A DNA stretch of 64,000 nt from Gemmatimonadota bacterium (GCA_029262195.1 JAJCZX010000036.1:1-64000); one strand, 5' to 3'. Shown: positions 43,330 to 52,677, counted from the first letter of the stretch. Made by a program: numbers and translations. Notes: a model not told the origin generated them from the letters alone.

Positions 43330-44769
43330 TTAGTCCTCTACCTCATAGAGTGAAATCCCCCACGCGTCGGGATCCACCCCATCATAGTCTCTATATGAGT
43401 GGGACCCGTCGCTTTGATAGTGCAGGCTGTAGCGTCCGGCAGGCAGTGTAATAATAGTGTTCGCAATTCGATCGCTCGAACGGCCACCGGCAGCGGGCTG
43501 GGTGTCTGAATATTCCATCTGCCAAACTCTATTTCCGGTGGCTGCATCGACTATGTAACCGTAGTCATAGCGCGACGACGGCCCTGAAATCTCGCCGATG
43601 GCGTAAACGCGGAGTTGCGTGCGCCGTGACAACTCGAAGCTGCTTCCACGGTTTTCATTGTCGCCGACGCGCACGATCTGAACGAGCGCCTCGGGAGGTT
43701 CGTACTCGGTGACTGTTCCCCGACGCAAATCGCCAGCCAGCATGACCGTAATTCCCCAGAAGTTCTCGTGGGTTGGAGGACCGTTGCCCGCCCAGCGGTC
43801 TTCGAATGAGGTATTCCCATCACTGCGGTAATTGACCATGTAATTCCCGGCCTCCAGCGACAGTACTTCGTTGACCATCCGGTTGGAACGACCCCCGCCG
43901 GCGTGGCTCGTCGAGGCAAGATCCATTTCCCAGACCATCTCGTGGGTATCGATATTCGAGATCCACCCGTAGTCGTACATACGGGTTGTCCCTTCACCGA
44001 GGGCCAAAACCCGCAGATCCGCAGCGCGCGTAAGCGTGAACCCTTCGCGAACGTTTTCGTTATCGCCGATGCGGGTAAGAGATACGATCGGTTCGCCAAA
44101 CGATGTCACATCAACGCCAGCCCAACCAGAGCGCATCGAAAGATCGTCCTCATCAAATCCGAAATCGCGATCGCCTCCACCGATTCCGACGGATCTGTTT
44201 GAACGGGCTCTATCTCGGGCACGGGAACGCGCTGAATTCTGCCCAAAAAGTTCGGATTGGGCGAGCCCTTCGAACGCCCCTTCCATGGCACTTCCAACAG
44301 CCTCTCCGATAACGTCTCCAAGACCCGCCAACGATCCCTCCAATCCCTGAGCAAGTGCGCCAGCCAGCCCTGCCTCGCCAACCAGGGAGGCTGCAAAACT
44401 CGAGACCATATCCCTGCTGGTCGTTTCAATATCGACAAGCCAGCGGTCGTTTTCCTCCACCAACGCTGTTTCGAACTCCAGGGTCAGGTGCATTCCCTCA
44501 ACGGTCGCATTGATCGTTGTTGAAACGTTTGCCTCGTCGCCGTCGATTGCCGCCACTACCAACTCAACTCCACTTACGTCGTAATCCAATTCTGAAAGGT
44601 CGAATTCATCGGCCAGGTCTGTGGAAAATTTCAAGGCTCCGTCGGCATCGTGTTCAGCCATGGCGGTCCAATAAAGTCGCGCGACTTCGGTCGGATCGTC
44701 ATACGGGCTGGTGCAGGCCATCGCGGCCAAAACACTAAGAACAGGAAGACCAAATTTTTTCATTTTCAT
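43330..44769 (-). CDS. Lipoprotein with two tandem copies of a C-terminal domain
   Basis: A 479-residue predicted lipoprotein from ATG 44769 (ATG 44763 also possible). The lipobox is LAAMAC and is followed by a region of about 180 residues with a low-complexity glycine/alanine part and an Arg/Ser-rich linker. The last about 230 residues hold two copies of one domain: each opens with R-x-GDNEN, has RxYDYG, a VW-x-M strand, a GGRS turn and an (E/P)AGxY...Y-x-SDG end. The first copy begins near LTRIGDNENV and the second near IVRVGDNENR. The function is unknown; a surface binding role is plausible. Confidence 0.8.
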   Translation of the reverse strand: MKMKKFGLPVLSVLAAMACTSPYDDPTEVARLYWTAMAEHDADGALKFSTDLADEFDLSELDYDVSGVELVVAAIDGDEANVSTTINATVEGMHLTLEFETALVEENDRWLVDIETTSRDMVSSFAASLVGEAGLAGALAQGLEGSLAGLGDVIGEAVGSAMEGAFEGLAQSELFGQNSARSRARDRARSNRSVGIGGGDRDFGFDEDDLSMRSGWAGVDVTSFGEPIVSLTRIGDNENVREGFTLTRAADLRVLALGEGTTRMYDYGWISNIDTHEMVWEMDLASTSHAGGGRSNRMVNEVLSLEAGNYMVNYRSDGNTSFEDRWAGNGPPTHENFWGITVMLAGDLRRGTVTEYEPPEALVQIVRVGDNENRGSSFELSRRTQLRVYAIGEISGPSSRYDYGYIVDAATGNRVWQMEYSDTQPAAGGRSSDRIANTIITLPAGRYSLHYQSDGSHSYRDYDGVDPDAWGISLYEVED

Positions 44770-44929
44770 AACTCGCTCGCTTGAACGGGACTTCATTCGT
44801 TTTCTGCTTTGACTCCGCTCACTGCTGTTTTGTTGGATTTTCCAGCGGTTTCGCATAGCATCGGCCTCATAAGATAGGTTTTAAAACGCCATAAGGATAT
44901 GTTGGTACTCGCCTTATAACATCAAACCA

Positions 44930-45349
44930 ATGTCCCAAATTAAGATCAACAACCGGGTTTCCATCCCACTGAGCGAAGTATCGTTTCGATTTTCCAGGAG
45001 TAGCGGCGCCGGTGGTCAAAACGTCAATAAAGTAAATACAAAGGTTTCGCTCCTTTGGATTCCGTCATCTTCAGCAGCGTTGAGCCCGCTGGCTCTTGAG
45101 CGGTTGCTGTCGAAAACCGGAAGCCGTACAAACTCTAAGGGAGTGCTCCAGATTACCAGCCAGCGCTACCGCGATCAGGGGCGCAACGTAGCCGATTGCA
45201 TCGAAAAGCTACAAAAATTGGTCGCTGCTGCCCTGGTCGTGCCCAAAAAAAGGGTAAAAACAAAACCTTCCAAAGCTGCCCGCCAAAAACGCCTGGACGA
45301 CAAACGCCGCCAGTCTGACAAGAAACTCCTGCGAAAACCACCAGCCTAG
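44930..45349 (+). CDS. arfB: Peptidyl-tRNA hydrolase ArfB (stalled-ribosome rescue)
   Basis: A 139-residue release-factor-like protein with the GGQ catalytic motif at Gly28-Gly29-Gln30 (SRSSGAGGQNVNKV) and a C-terminal basic tail (KKRVKTKPSKAARQKRLDDKRR) that in ArfB/YaeJ enters the empty mRNA channel. It has no codon-recognition domain. It releases peptides from ribosomes stalled on truncated mRNAs. The length and tail are typical. Confidence 0.95.
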   Translation: MSQIKINNRVSIPLSEVSFRFSRSSGAGGQNVNKVNTKVSLLWIPSSSAALSPLALERLLSKTGSRTNSKGVLQITSQRYRDQGRNVADCIEKLQKLVAAALVVPKKRVKTKPSKAARQKRLDDKRRQSDKKLLRKPPA

Positions 45350-45437
45350 CTCGAAGTGCCACGCTCGGGGAACCTCGATCCACTCCGGGGTACTAGAGGC
45401 AAAAGACCTACATGCAAAATGCCTCCCACGGTAGACC

Positions 45438-45788
45438 ATGTCGTCTATGAGAAAACCAACTTCCGCACCGCCCATTAAACCGAACATTTTTTTAATATTG
45501 ATGTCTCTGTCCCGCGGAAGCCTTCACGGCTACAGAATCCGCAAGGAATTACTTGAATTGTCAGGCGGAGCAGTGCGCCTCGACCCCGGCACACTTTATC
45601 GACTCATAGCCCGTTTGCTCGACGACGGACTGATATGTGACGACCCCACCGCTGGTGACGCTGCCGATGAACGCCGCAAGTACTATCGCCTCACAACCCG
45701 GGGCGAACAGGTATTCGACGCAGAAATCAAGAGGATGGACGCGCTCGTGCGGACCGCGCGCTCCGAAGACTCCTGGCATCGGGCGTAA
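45438..45788 (+). CDS. PadR-family transcription regulator (first of two)
   Basis: A 116-residue winged-helix protein of the short PadR-s2 type: LHGYRIRKELLELSGGAVRLDPGTLYRLIARLLDDGLI, then a wing with RRKYYRLTTRG and a C-terminal dimer helix. In this kind of organism PadR genes sit before MacB/FtsX permease genes and probably control them. Here the gene that follows is decayed; the intact permease comes after it. Confidence 0.92.
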   Translation: MSSMRKPTSAPPIKPNIFLILMSLSRGSLHGYRIRKELLELSGGAVRLDPGTLYRLIARLLDDGLICDDPTAGDAADERRKYYRLTTRGEQVFDAEIKRMDALVRTARSEDSWHRA

Positions 45789-45849
45789 CAAAACGTTGAA
45801 GAAAGCTGACGATCGGTTGCCACCCCCGCTGATAAGAGCGTTTGTAGAG

Positions 45850-46324
45850 TAGTGCTTAGCCTTTATCCGGCATCCAGAAGACAGCATATAGAGGATCAAA
45901 GACATCAGGAACGCAGGTCTTACCGCGGAGCCAGCTTTACGTCCCAACCACTCAGGTCCCCTGGAATTCAATGACATTGACAGTGAAGGTCGCGAGGGGA
46001 ATAAATGCTGTCGATCTCACCCCACAGATTAGAATCAGGCTCAATGATCGATGGGAATCTGCCTGTTTACAACATTCAAGTTTCGAAGACCTTCTGGGTA
46101 GCGTGCGTTCTAGGCCCCGTTTTCAGATGCAACTCTTCGCTCTCTTCGCATTAATAGCCATGACCCTGGCAGCAATTGAGGTGCTTTTTGAGGTCCGTGC
46201 ATCAGATCCAATGACACTGGCGGTCGTGACCTTTACGCTCGGAGGCGTCGCCGTGGTGGCAAGCTATCTACCTGCTCTGCGTGCCAGTCGCGTCAATCCG
46301 GTCAAGGCTTTGAAGCAGGACTAA
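45850..46324 (+). pseudogene. Decayed MacB/FtsX-type (ADOP) permease remnant
   Basis: The stretch keeps recognisable ends of an ADOP permease. Near 45850 a frame reads LSLYPASRRQHIED, like the family's N-terminal LYPASFR segment. A frame from 45971 to 46324 reads SSFEDLLGSVRSRPRFQMQLF, then jumps to LASYLPALRAS-type end sequence (VASYLPALRASRVNPVKALKQD). About 700 residues of the middle, and the conserved YGV-S-Y and REMG helices, are missing. It lies between a PadR gene and an intact paralogue, so a deletion after duplication is the simplest explanation. Confidence 0.65.
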
Positions 46325-46416
46325 TCGCCATGGTTTGGGACCGGCTACCTTGCCGTCCCCCCTCGATTCTCCCGCGACTTGAAACTTTTGTTTCTGTCAC
46401 CCGTATATATCCGACA

Positions 46417-49155
46417 ATGGATACATCCGCACCGAAAGCGACCGGCGAAAACTTGAAGTCCAAGGGTCTTTACCGGCTTTTTATTCGAGCGTACCCTGAT
46501 GATTTTCACAAAAAATCGGCGGAGCACATGGAGGCAGTTTTTTCTGAATCGCTGTCCCGCGCACGGGACAGTGGCAGGTTGCACATACTCTGGCTTTGGC
46601 TCACCACATTTTTCGATGTCCTCCTTTCCGCGGGGCCAGAACGTTGGAACTCCATCTTTGGTGGACCGAACCCACAACGGCAAACCGGGAAAAACAAAAC
46701 TATGACCGGAAAACTCGACTCCTTTCTCCAGGATATCACATACGCCGGGCGCATGCTGGCCAAGTCGCCGACCTTCACTGTGATCGCCGCCGTAACGATC
46801 GGGCTGGGGATCGGGGCGACCACCACAATCTTCAGTGTCACCAATACGCTCCTGCTGCGTCCACTCCCCGGCGTCGTGAAACCCGGCGAGCTTTTCACGG
46901 CCCATCGCGTGTCCGAAGACGAATCCAGTTTCCACTCCTTCGGCTACTCCACTTTCAAGGCTCTTCAAGAGGGCGGGGCAACCGTTGCAGACCTGGCTGC
47001 GTACACCTCGTTCGGTGGTAGCGTGACCTCAGACGGCGAACCACAGGTCCTCTTCGGCTTAATGGTGAGCCCCAATTATTTTAATATCCTCGGAGTCCAA
47101 CCAGCCGAAGGCAGACTATTAATACCGGACGACGACCTCCCGACCGGAGACCCTGCGGTAGTCGTCCTTGGATTCGGAACTTGGAAAGCCAAATTCGCCG
47201 GGGACCCATCGATAGTCGGGAGGACGATCACACTCAACGGCCGCTCGTTGACGGTAGTCGGGGTTACGGAAGAGGGTTTCTCTGGTCATACGACCCTCGG
47301 AGAGATGGGCGCTTACGTGCCGCTCCTTTCTCAGATGATCTTCCGAGACGAAACGGTCACCGAATCGAGAGAGTCCCTATCGCTTGAAACAGTCGGGCGG
47401 AAGAAGCCCGGTGCGACGTTGGAGCAGGTCTCGGCCGCGATGAACCAGATAAGTGACGAACTTGGAGAAAGCGGCGGAAGGCGATCTCTCGCGGGCATCG
47501 ACATTCGCCAATTTTCGAACGTCTTGGCTCTGGCATCAGGACCGATCAGCGCATTCATGGGACTGTTGTTCGCCGTCGCGGGTCTGATACTGATGATCGC
47601 ATCGGTTAATGTGGCAAACATGCTTCTTTCAAGGGCCAGCGCAAGGAGCCGAGAGATCGCGCTACGTCAGGCGTTGGGTGCTGGTCGATTGCGAATAATA
47701 CGGCAGCTCCTTACAGAAAGCGTCGCGTTGTTTCTTATGGGCGGCACAATGGGAATCGTGATTTCTTTCTGGGCTACGGGATTATTCGAAAAGATCAGTT
47801 TGCCCGTCGAGTTGCCATTCTCGTTCGATTTTTCCCCAGATTACCGGGTAATGTTATTCACTGGCCTTCTGGCCCTGGCTACAGGTGTGGTTTTCGGTCT
47901 CGCGCCGGCGTTAAAGGTTTCCAATCCCAACCTCGCCGTGGCGCTAAATTCAGATACCTCAGGAGCCGGTTCCAGTGGATCAAAACTCCGCGGAGCCTTT
48001 GTCGTTTCCCAGGTCGCAGGTACAGCTTTATTGTTGGTGACAGCCGGTCTCTTTCTGAGGTCGCTCGAAGGAGCCGGTAGCGTCGAGGTTGGGTTTGATT
48101 CTCGAAACGTCGGCGTCGCAGATTATGACACACGACTCAACAACTACACTCCTTCGCAGGTAAGGGTTTTCTTCGACGAATTGGAAAGGTCTGTCGCTGC
48201 TATACCGAGCGTCGTCTCCGTCGGAGCCGCCAGCATTCTCCCTCTTTCGACATCGAACTCACAAGCAACCATTTCTTTCCCGGATCTGGAGCAGATCCCG
48301 GACGTTGGTTTGAAACGTACCGAGATCGCCGCAGTCAGCAGGGGATATTTTGAAGCCATGCGTATCCCCGTTTTAGATGGACGCAATTTCGGGCCCGCGG
48401 ATGTTGAAGGCGGCCAGGACGTAATTATCATAAACGAGGAGATGGCAAACCAGATGTGGCCGGGGGAAAGCCCTGTTGGCAGGCACGTGGGGTTTGGCAG
48501 CAGAGAATCGCCGCTCGACGTCGAAATCGTGGGAGTGGTCAGGAATGGCAAGTATAGGTCGCTGGGTGAAGAGCCGAGGTTTATGACCTACCGATCCTCA
48601 GCTCAGGTACCCGTGACACAGATGGCGATAGTTGCGCGAACTACGGGAGACGGAGCCGAAGCTGCCGCACTGATCAGGGGCGCTGCGAAATCGATTGATC
48701 CGGACTTGCCGGTCGCGATGACGGGAAGTATGAAAGAGATTAACGGAATCGCGTTAATCCCCAACAAAATCGCAGCGACAATTGCAATGCTTTTCGGTTC
48801 TCTGGGACTCCTTCTGGCGAGCGTAGGATTGTACGGCGTACTCTCCTACTCGGTCGGGCAACGCACCAGAGAGATGGGGGTTCGCATGGCACTTGGCGCT
48901 GAGCGTTCCGATGTGAGAAACCTCGTTGTTCGGGGTGGTTTAAAATTGACCGTCACGGGGCTGGTAGTTGGCCTTGCGCTTGCCTTCGGAGTAACTCGGT
49001 TCATGTCCTCTCTTTTGTACGGGGTCAGCCCGATGGATCCGCTTACCTTTGCTGGAATCACCTTGATACTGACTTTGGTGGCGTTTGTTGCCAGTTACGT
49101 TCCCGCGAAAAGGGCAACCGAAACCGACCCGATGCAGGCACTGAGAAATGAATAG
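46417..49155 (+). CDS. ADOP-type ABC transporter permease (MacB/FtsX family)
   Basis: A 912-residue protein from ATG 46417. An N-terminal segment (about 15-60, LYRLFIRAYPDDFHKKSAEHMEAVF) typical of ADOP permeases precedes a TM-MacB-periplasmic domain and an FtsX domain (about 100-500: DITYAGRMLAKSPTFTVIAAVTIGLGIG), then a second MacB-periplasmic/FtsX unit ending SYVPAKRATETDPMQALRNE. There is no ATPase domain; the partner is elsewhere. Such permeases work as mechanotransmitters for export or envelope stress. The overlapping PadR gene downstream probably regulates it. Confidence 0.93.
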   Translation: MDTSAPKATGENLKSKGLYRLFIRAYPDDFHKKSAEHMEAVFSESLSRARDSGRLHILWLWLTTFFDVLLSAGPERWNSIFGGPNPQRQTGKNKTMTGKLDSFLQDITYAGRMLAKSPTFTVIAAVTIGLGIGATTTIFSVTNTLLLRPLPGVVKPGELFTAHRVSEDESSFHSFGYSTFKALQEGGATVADLAAYTSFGGSVTSDGEPQVLFGLMVSPNYFNILGVQPAEGRLLIPDDDLPTGDPAVVVLGFGTWKAKFAGDPSIVGRTITLNGRSLTVVGVTEEGFSGHTTLGEMGAYVPLLSQMIFRDETVTESRESLSLETVGRKKPGATLEQVSAAMNQISDELGESGGRRSLAGIDIRQFSNVLALASGPISAFMGLLFAVAGLILMIASVNVANMLLSRASARSREIALRQALGAGRLRIIRQLLTESVALFLMGGTMGIVISFWATGLFEKISLPVELPFSFDFSPDYRVMLFTGLLALATGVVFGLAPALKVSNPNLAVALNSDTSGAGSSGSKLRGAFVVSQVAGTALLLVTAGLFLRSLEGAGSVEVGFDSRNVGVADYDTRLNNYTPSQVRVFFDELERSVAAIPSVVSVGAASILPLSTSNSQATISFPDLEQIPDVGLKRTEIAAVSRGYFEAMRIPVLDGRNFGPADVEGGQDVIIINEEMANQMWPGESPVGRHVGFGSRESPLDVEIVGVVRNGKYRSLGEEPRFMTYRSSAQVPVTQMAIVARTTGDGAEAAALIRGAAKSIDPDLPVAMTGSMKEINGIALIPNKIAATIAMLFGSLGLLLASVGLYGVLSYSVGQRTREMGVRMALGAERSDVRNLVVRGGLKLTVTGLVVGLALAFGVTRFMSSLLYGVSPMDPLTFAGITLILTLVAFVASYVPAKRATETDPMQALRNE

Positions 49156-49513
49156 GAAAAATCAGCGAAGCGGCGCCGCCGCCAAAATGAACGCGTTGTT
49201 GCCTTTGCGCCCGGTGGTTTTCGAAATGCTCTTGATTTTGAATGAGGGAGAAATGCACGGCTACGGGCTCATGAAAGAGCTTAAGGAAAGATCGGCAGGA
49301 AGGTGGATTCTCGGGCCGGGTACCCTTTACCGAACAATAAACAAGATGGTGTCCGACGAGATGATCGAACCCAGCGATACCGTCGAACCGCAGACCGCAG
49401 GGAAGCAGCGACTATACTATCGGATTACCAACCATGGAATGAAGACGGCCGCAGCGGAGGCCTCCAGGATGGCAAACCTGGTGCGGACGGCAATGGATGG
49501 ACAGCTTATTTAG
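49148..49513 (+). CDS. PadR-family transcription regulator (second of two)
   Basis: A 121-residue winged-helix protein, 8 bases overlapping the permease end. The PadR core reads MHGYGLMKELKERSAGRWILGPGTLYRTINKM, with a wing ending LYYRITNHG. It is divergent in sequence from the first PadR, so it is a paralogue rather than a recent copy. Coupled translation with the permease suggests it represses this operon. Confidence 0.92.
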   Translation: MNRKNQRSGAAAKMNALLPLRPVVFEMLLILNEGEMHGYGLMKELKERSAGRWILGPGTLYRTINKMVSDEMIEPSDTVEPQTAGKQRLYYRITNHGMKTAAAEASRMANLVRTAMDGQLI

Positions 49514-49540
49514 ACGCGAAATCGACACAGGTGTGCACAA

Positions 49541-49870
49541 CTATTTTGGCGGTAGTTTTTGCACGAATTCGAGTGAGCGTCCCACCCACGCTTGCAGGTC
49601 CCTATCGTCTGCTACCCCTTCCGAAGCGACATACACGAAACCCTTGAGGGGACGTCCCGTAAAATCCATCTTGCGGGCGTGCGGCTGCTGGAGCGCGCTT
49701 TCGTATCCATCTGGACCAACCCTACACATCAGGTCGTTGCCGGAAACGCCGCAGCTCATATGGCCGTTCACCATGAAAGCCAGGCCTCCAAACATCTTCT
49801 TCTCAACTGCCGCAGTTCTCTGCGCATAAGTCTCGCGCAATCTCTGGGCTAAGCCCTCGTCAAACACCAT
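49541..49870 (-). CDS. TfoX N-terminal domain protein
   Basis: A 109-residue protein from ATG 49870, which has GGAGAT 7 bases upstream; an earlier in-frame start (49930) lacks one. The TfoX-N fold is visible in VEKKMFGGLAFMVNGHMSCGV and LKGFVYVASEGV. Small stand-alone members are widespread and not tied to competence; the function is unknown. Confidence 0.88.
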   Translation of the reverse strand: MVFDEGLAQRLRETYAQRTAAVEKKMFGGLAFMVNGHMSCGVSGNDLMCRVGPDGYESALQQPHARKMDFTGRPLKGFVYVASEGVADDRDLQAWVGRSLEFVQKLPPK

Positions 49871-50003
49871 GAAGTCCATCTCCGAGAATGTTAGTTTGCA
49901 AAATTGATCCGGTTTGTTGGCCCAGGGCACCCCGTTTCCGATACCAACACCCCCTCAAGATCCGTAGTTCGAAGCCTTTAAATAAGTAACGTCATTTTGC
50001 TTC

Positions 50004-50032
50004 TTGACAAAAACGAACGTTCGTGCTTTTAT
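50004..50032 (+). promoter_or_regulatory. TetR-gene promoter with internal palindromic operator
   Basis: TTGACA (50004-50009) and TTTTAT (50027-50032) are 17 bases apart. A perfect 12-bp palindrome, ACGAACGTTCGT (50013-50024), lies between them, an ideal place for autorepression by TetR. The predicted transcription start falls at about 50038-50040, right at the TetR ATG (50039), so the mRNA may be leaderless. Confidence 0.75.
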
Positions 50033-50038
50033 AGGTCC

Positions 50039-50629
50039 ATGCAAAAAGGTGAACGAACCCGTCAGGCTATTTTGGAGCAGGCTACCAATCTCGCTAGCGT
50101 AGTGGGGCTTGATGGGCTGAGTATCGGCAATCTGGCAACTCACACAGGGCTGTCCAAAAGCGGCCTTTTCGGCCATTTCGGGTCCAAGGAGAACCTCCAG
50201 GTCGAAACTTTGAAGGCTGCGTCGTCTCTGTTCAAAGATCGGGTGGTCGTCCCTGCCCTGGCGGTCGAGAGGGGGGTCCCCCGACTCAATGAACTATTTG
50301 AGCGGTGGTTGAGCTGGGACACCAACACTGGTCTGGAAGGTGGTTGCATCTTCATCACCGCATCTGCCGAACTCGACGATAAGCCAGGCCAGGCGCGAGA
50401 CTTTCTTGTGTTGAGGTGGCGGGAGTGGAATGAGGTCATTCGCCGCATCGCCGAGGGGGCCGTCGAGCGCGGGCATTTTCGCTCGGACCTTGATTGCACT
50501 CAGTTTGCCTACGATCTCAACAATATCTTCTTCGGCTTTCAACACGCCGCTCGCCTCCTGGGAAATGAGGACGCGTACAAAAGAGTGAGAGCGTCATTTG
50601 AGCGCCTCGTGAGGGATAGCAAGCGATGA
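50039..50629 (+). CDS. TetR/AcrR-family transcription regulator
   Basis: A 196-residue regulator. The N-terminal helix-turn-helix reads TRQAILEQATNLASVVGLDGLSIGNLATHTGLSKSGLFGHFGSKE. The C-terminal ligand domain is of the YsiA/TetR_C_11 kind (GGCIFITASAELDDKPGQARDFL). The start is chosen at ATG 50039 because the palindromic promoter overlaps anything earlier. It has no Shine-Dalgarno, in keeping with a leaderless transcript. It is coupled (ATGA) to the alpha/beta hydrolase gene, its likely target. Confidence 0.93.
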   Translation: MQKGERTRQAILEQATNLASVVGLDGLSIGNLATHTGLSKSGLFGHFGSKENLQVETLKAASSLFKDRVVVPALAVERGVPRLNELFERWLSWDTNTGLEGGCIFITASAELDDKPGQARDFLVLRWREWNEVIRRIAEGAVERGHFRSDLDCTQFAYDLNNIFFGFQHAARLLGNEDAYKRVRASFERLVRDSKR

Positions 50630-51462
50630 TTACGAAGATACGCAGACGGGCATTCCGCGCTTTCGGCACGTTGGCTCCTGAAACCGCTGCGGGCTGGTTC
50701 GAGCGAGTACTTCTAACACCCAGGCCAGCGCCTAAACAAGATACGCCCGTCCCGATTGCTCCGCACCACTCGGCACGGATTCCGTACGGTGACGGATGGG
50801 TCAACGTGACGCATTGGGGAGACGGACCAACTGTGCTCTTGCTCCACGGTTGGGGCGGAACATCTACGAGCCTCTTTGCCTACGTTGACCCCTTGGTGCA
50901 GGAAGGATTCAAAGCGGTGGCGTTCGACGCCCCCGCCCACGGGCAATCCGCGGGAGTCAGGACAAATTTAGTAGAATACGCAGGAGCGGTAATGCAGGTA
51001 GGCAACTTCTTCGGACCCGTAGTTGGAACGGTCGCCCATTCGTTTGGCGGACCGGCAAGCGCCCTGGCCGCCGCACATGGCATGGACCCGGGTCGGGTAG
51101 TAATGCTAGGTGCTCCGTTGAGCATTTACGAAATGTCTCTCGAAGTCGCCGACGCGATCGGGCTTCCACGAAAGGTCGCCGAGTTGATGGCAACAAGACT
51201 CGCCCGCCGATTGCAGTTCGAATGGCAGGACATGTCCACCGACAAGCTGGTTTCCAAGTTAGCGGCACAGATGTTGGTGGTTCACGATCGTGGCGATCGC
51301 ACCGTCCCCTTTGCCAACGGAGTCGCTATTTCCGAGGCCGCTGGAGGAAGGTTGTTGGAAACTGAAGACCTCGGCCATCGGGGCATCTTGACCGACCGCT
51401 CGGTGATCTCGCAGGTGGTCGATTTCGTTGCTGATTCACCATCAAAGCGTGTAACGGCCTGA
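50626..51462 (+). CDS. Alpha/beta-fold hydrolase
   Basis: A 278-residue hydrolase. The oxyanion HGWGG motif is near residue 74-78, nucleophile Ser139 in a VAHSFGG elbow, acid Asp in VVHDRGDRTVPF and His in DLGHRGIL. There is no signal peptide. It is co-transcribed with the TetR gene that probably senses its substrate or an inducer. The substrate is unknown. Confidence 0.92.
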   Translation: MITKIRRRAFRAFGTLAPETAAGWFERVLLTPRPAPKQDTPVPIAPHHSARIPYGDGWVNVTHWGDGPTVLLLHGWGGTSTSLFAYVDPLVQEGFKAVAFDAPAHGQSAGVRTNLVEYAGAVMQVGNFFGPVVGTVAHSFGGPASALAAAHGMDPGRVVMLGAPLSIYEMSLEVADAIGLPRKVAELMATRLARRLQFEWQDMSTDKLVSKLAAQMLVVHDRGDRTVPFANGVAISEAAGGRLLETEDLGHRGILTDRSVISQVVDFVADSPSKRVTA

Positions 51463-51465
51463 CAT

Positions 51466-51966
51466 ATGGACATAATTACTACGGAGCGATTGTCTTTACG
51501 CAAATTGTCGACTGACGACGCGGAGTTCATTCTGGAGTTGGTCTGCGATTCCTCATTCATTCGCTACATCGGAGACAAAGGAGTGAAGAACATCGAGGAC
51601 GCTCGCCAGTACATCCTCGGAGGCCCCGTAAAGAGTTACGTCGAAAACGGTTTCGGCTTGATGGCCGTTCGGGAACTTGAAACCCAAACCCCGGTCGGTA
51701 TCTGCGGATTGCTGCGGCGCCCTGGGCTCTGCGATGCCGATATCGGTTTTGCTTTCCTCCCCCGCTATCACCGCATGGGATACGCCACAGAGTCAGCAAT
51801 GGCGGTCCTGTCCTACGGCAGGGCTGACCTGGGTCTTCAACGAATCGTCGCGATCACCGCCGAGGAAAACGAAGCTTCGATCAAATTACTGGAAAAAATC
51901 GGGATGAAGTTCGAAAAAACCATGACACTGCCAGGTGAGCAAACACCGGTCTGTCTTTACGCATAA
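51466..51966 (+). CDS. GNAT acetyltransferase, RimJ/RimL-like
   Basis: A 166-residue acetyltransferase: TTERLSLRKLSTDDAEFILEL at the N-terminus and an acetyl-CoA loop in FLPRYHRMGYATESAMAVLSY (R/Q-x2-G-x-A form: HRMGYA), then EENEASIKLLEKIGMKFE. The family acetylates protein N-termini or small amines. It is 4 bases from the hydrolase stop, so it may belong to the TetR operon. It abuts the convergent glycosyltransferase gene without a gap. Confidence 0.9.
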   Translation: MDIITTERLSLRKLSTDDAEFILELVCDSSFIRYIGDKGVKNIEDARQYILGGPVKSYVENGFGLMAVRELETQTPVGICGLLRRPGLCDADIGFAFLPRYHRMGYATESAMAVLSYGRADLGLQRIVAITAEENEASIKLLEKIGMKFEKTMTLPGEQTPVCLYA

Positions 51967-52677
51967 TCAGTCCTGGGAAACCCGGCCGATGTAGTGCCTC
52001 CCCAGCCATCGAACAACGTAGAGACTCTGGAGCCCAATCCAGGTTCGGTCCCAGACTCCGTATTTGGTTTCCCCCGCCAGCCGCGGAAAATGTCGCACCG
52101 GCACCTCTCGCACGCGGTAACCCTGCATTTGAACAAGGTGGGGGAGGTACCGGTGAAAGGAATCAAAAAGGGGAATTTCCATCACGCATTCCCGACGCAA
52201 GACCTTCAGCGGACAGCCAATGTCGCGAAATGAATCGCCGAGGACGCGCCTGCGGAAACCGTTGGCAACACGGGATGCAATCCGCTTTATCAATGTATCC
52301 TGTCGGTCGACACGCACTCCGGTCACCATATCGCAGTTGTCATCCAGCGCGGCCAACAAGATCTCAAAATCCTCAGGGCTCGTTTGCAAGTCTCCGTCTA
52401 TCAACCCCAGTAGCGAGAACTTCGACGCCTTCATCCCGGCCGTCAGGGCACCTGACTGCCCGGAGTTATGAGGCAACGAAACAACCACAGTTTGGGCCGT
52501 TGCGAACGAGCGAAGTTTCTCGAGCGTGTTGTCTGCGGATCCGTCATCAACGCAAACCAATTCGTAGTCCGCGACGAACCGATTCCGCTCAAGGCTTTCA
52601 GTGAGAGAGTCGATCAAACGCCCTACGTTTTCTTCTTCGTTGAACAGAGGTACGACGACTGAGAAGTCAAAGTTCAT
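51967..52677 (-). CDS. Family 2 glycosyltransferase (dolichol-phosphate mannosyltransferase-like)
   Basis: A 236-residue GT-A enzyme. It shows VVVPLFNEEENV, VDDGSADNTL, the DxD-like DGDLQTSPED and a C-terminal region with RDIGCPLKVLRRE and EVPVRHFPRLAGETKYG. This is the polyprenyl-phosphate glycosyltransferase type (ArnC/DPM1-like) without the C-terminal membrane helices. It transfers a sugar from a nucleotide to a lipid phosphate. Confidence 0.92.
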   Translation of the reverse strand: MNFDFSVVVPLFNEEENVGRLIDSLTESLERNRFVADYELVCVDDGSADNTLEKLRSFATAQTVVVSLPHNSGQSGALTAGMKASKFSLLGLIDGDLQTSPEDFEILLAALDDNCDMVTGVRVDRQDTLIKRIASRVANGFRRRVLGDSFRDIGCPLKVLRRECVMEIPLFDSFHRYLPHLVQMQGYRVREVPVRHFPRLAGETKYGVWDRTWIGLQSLYVVRWLGRHYIGRVSQD

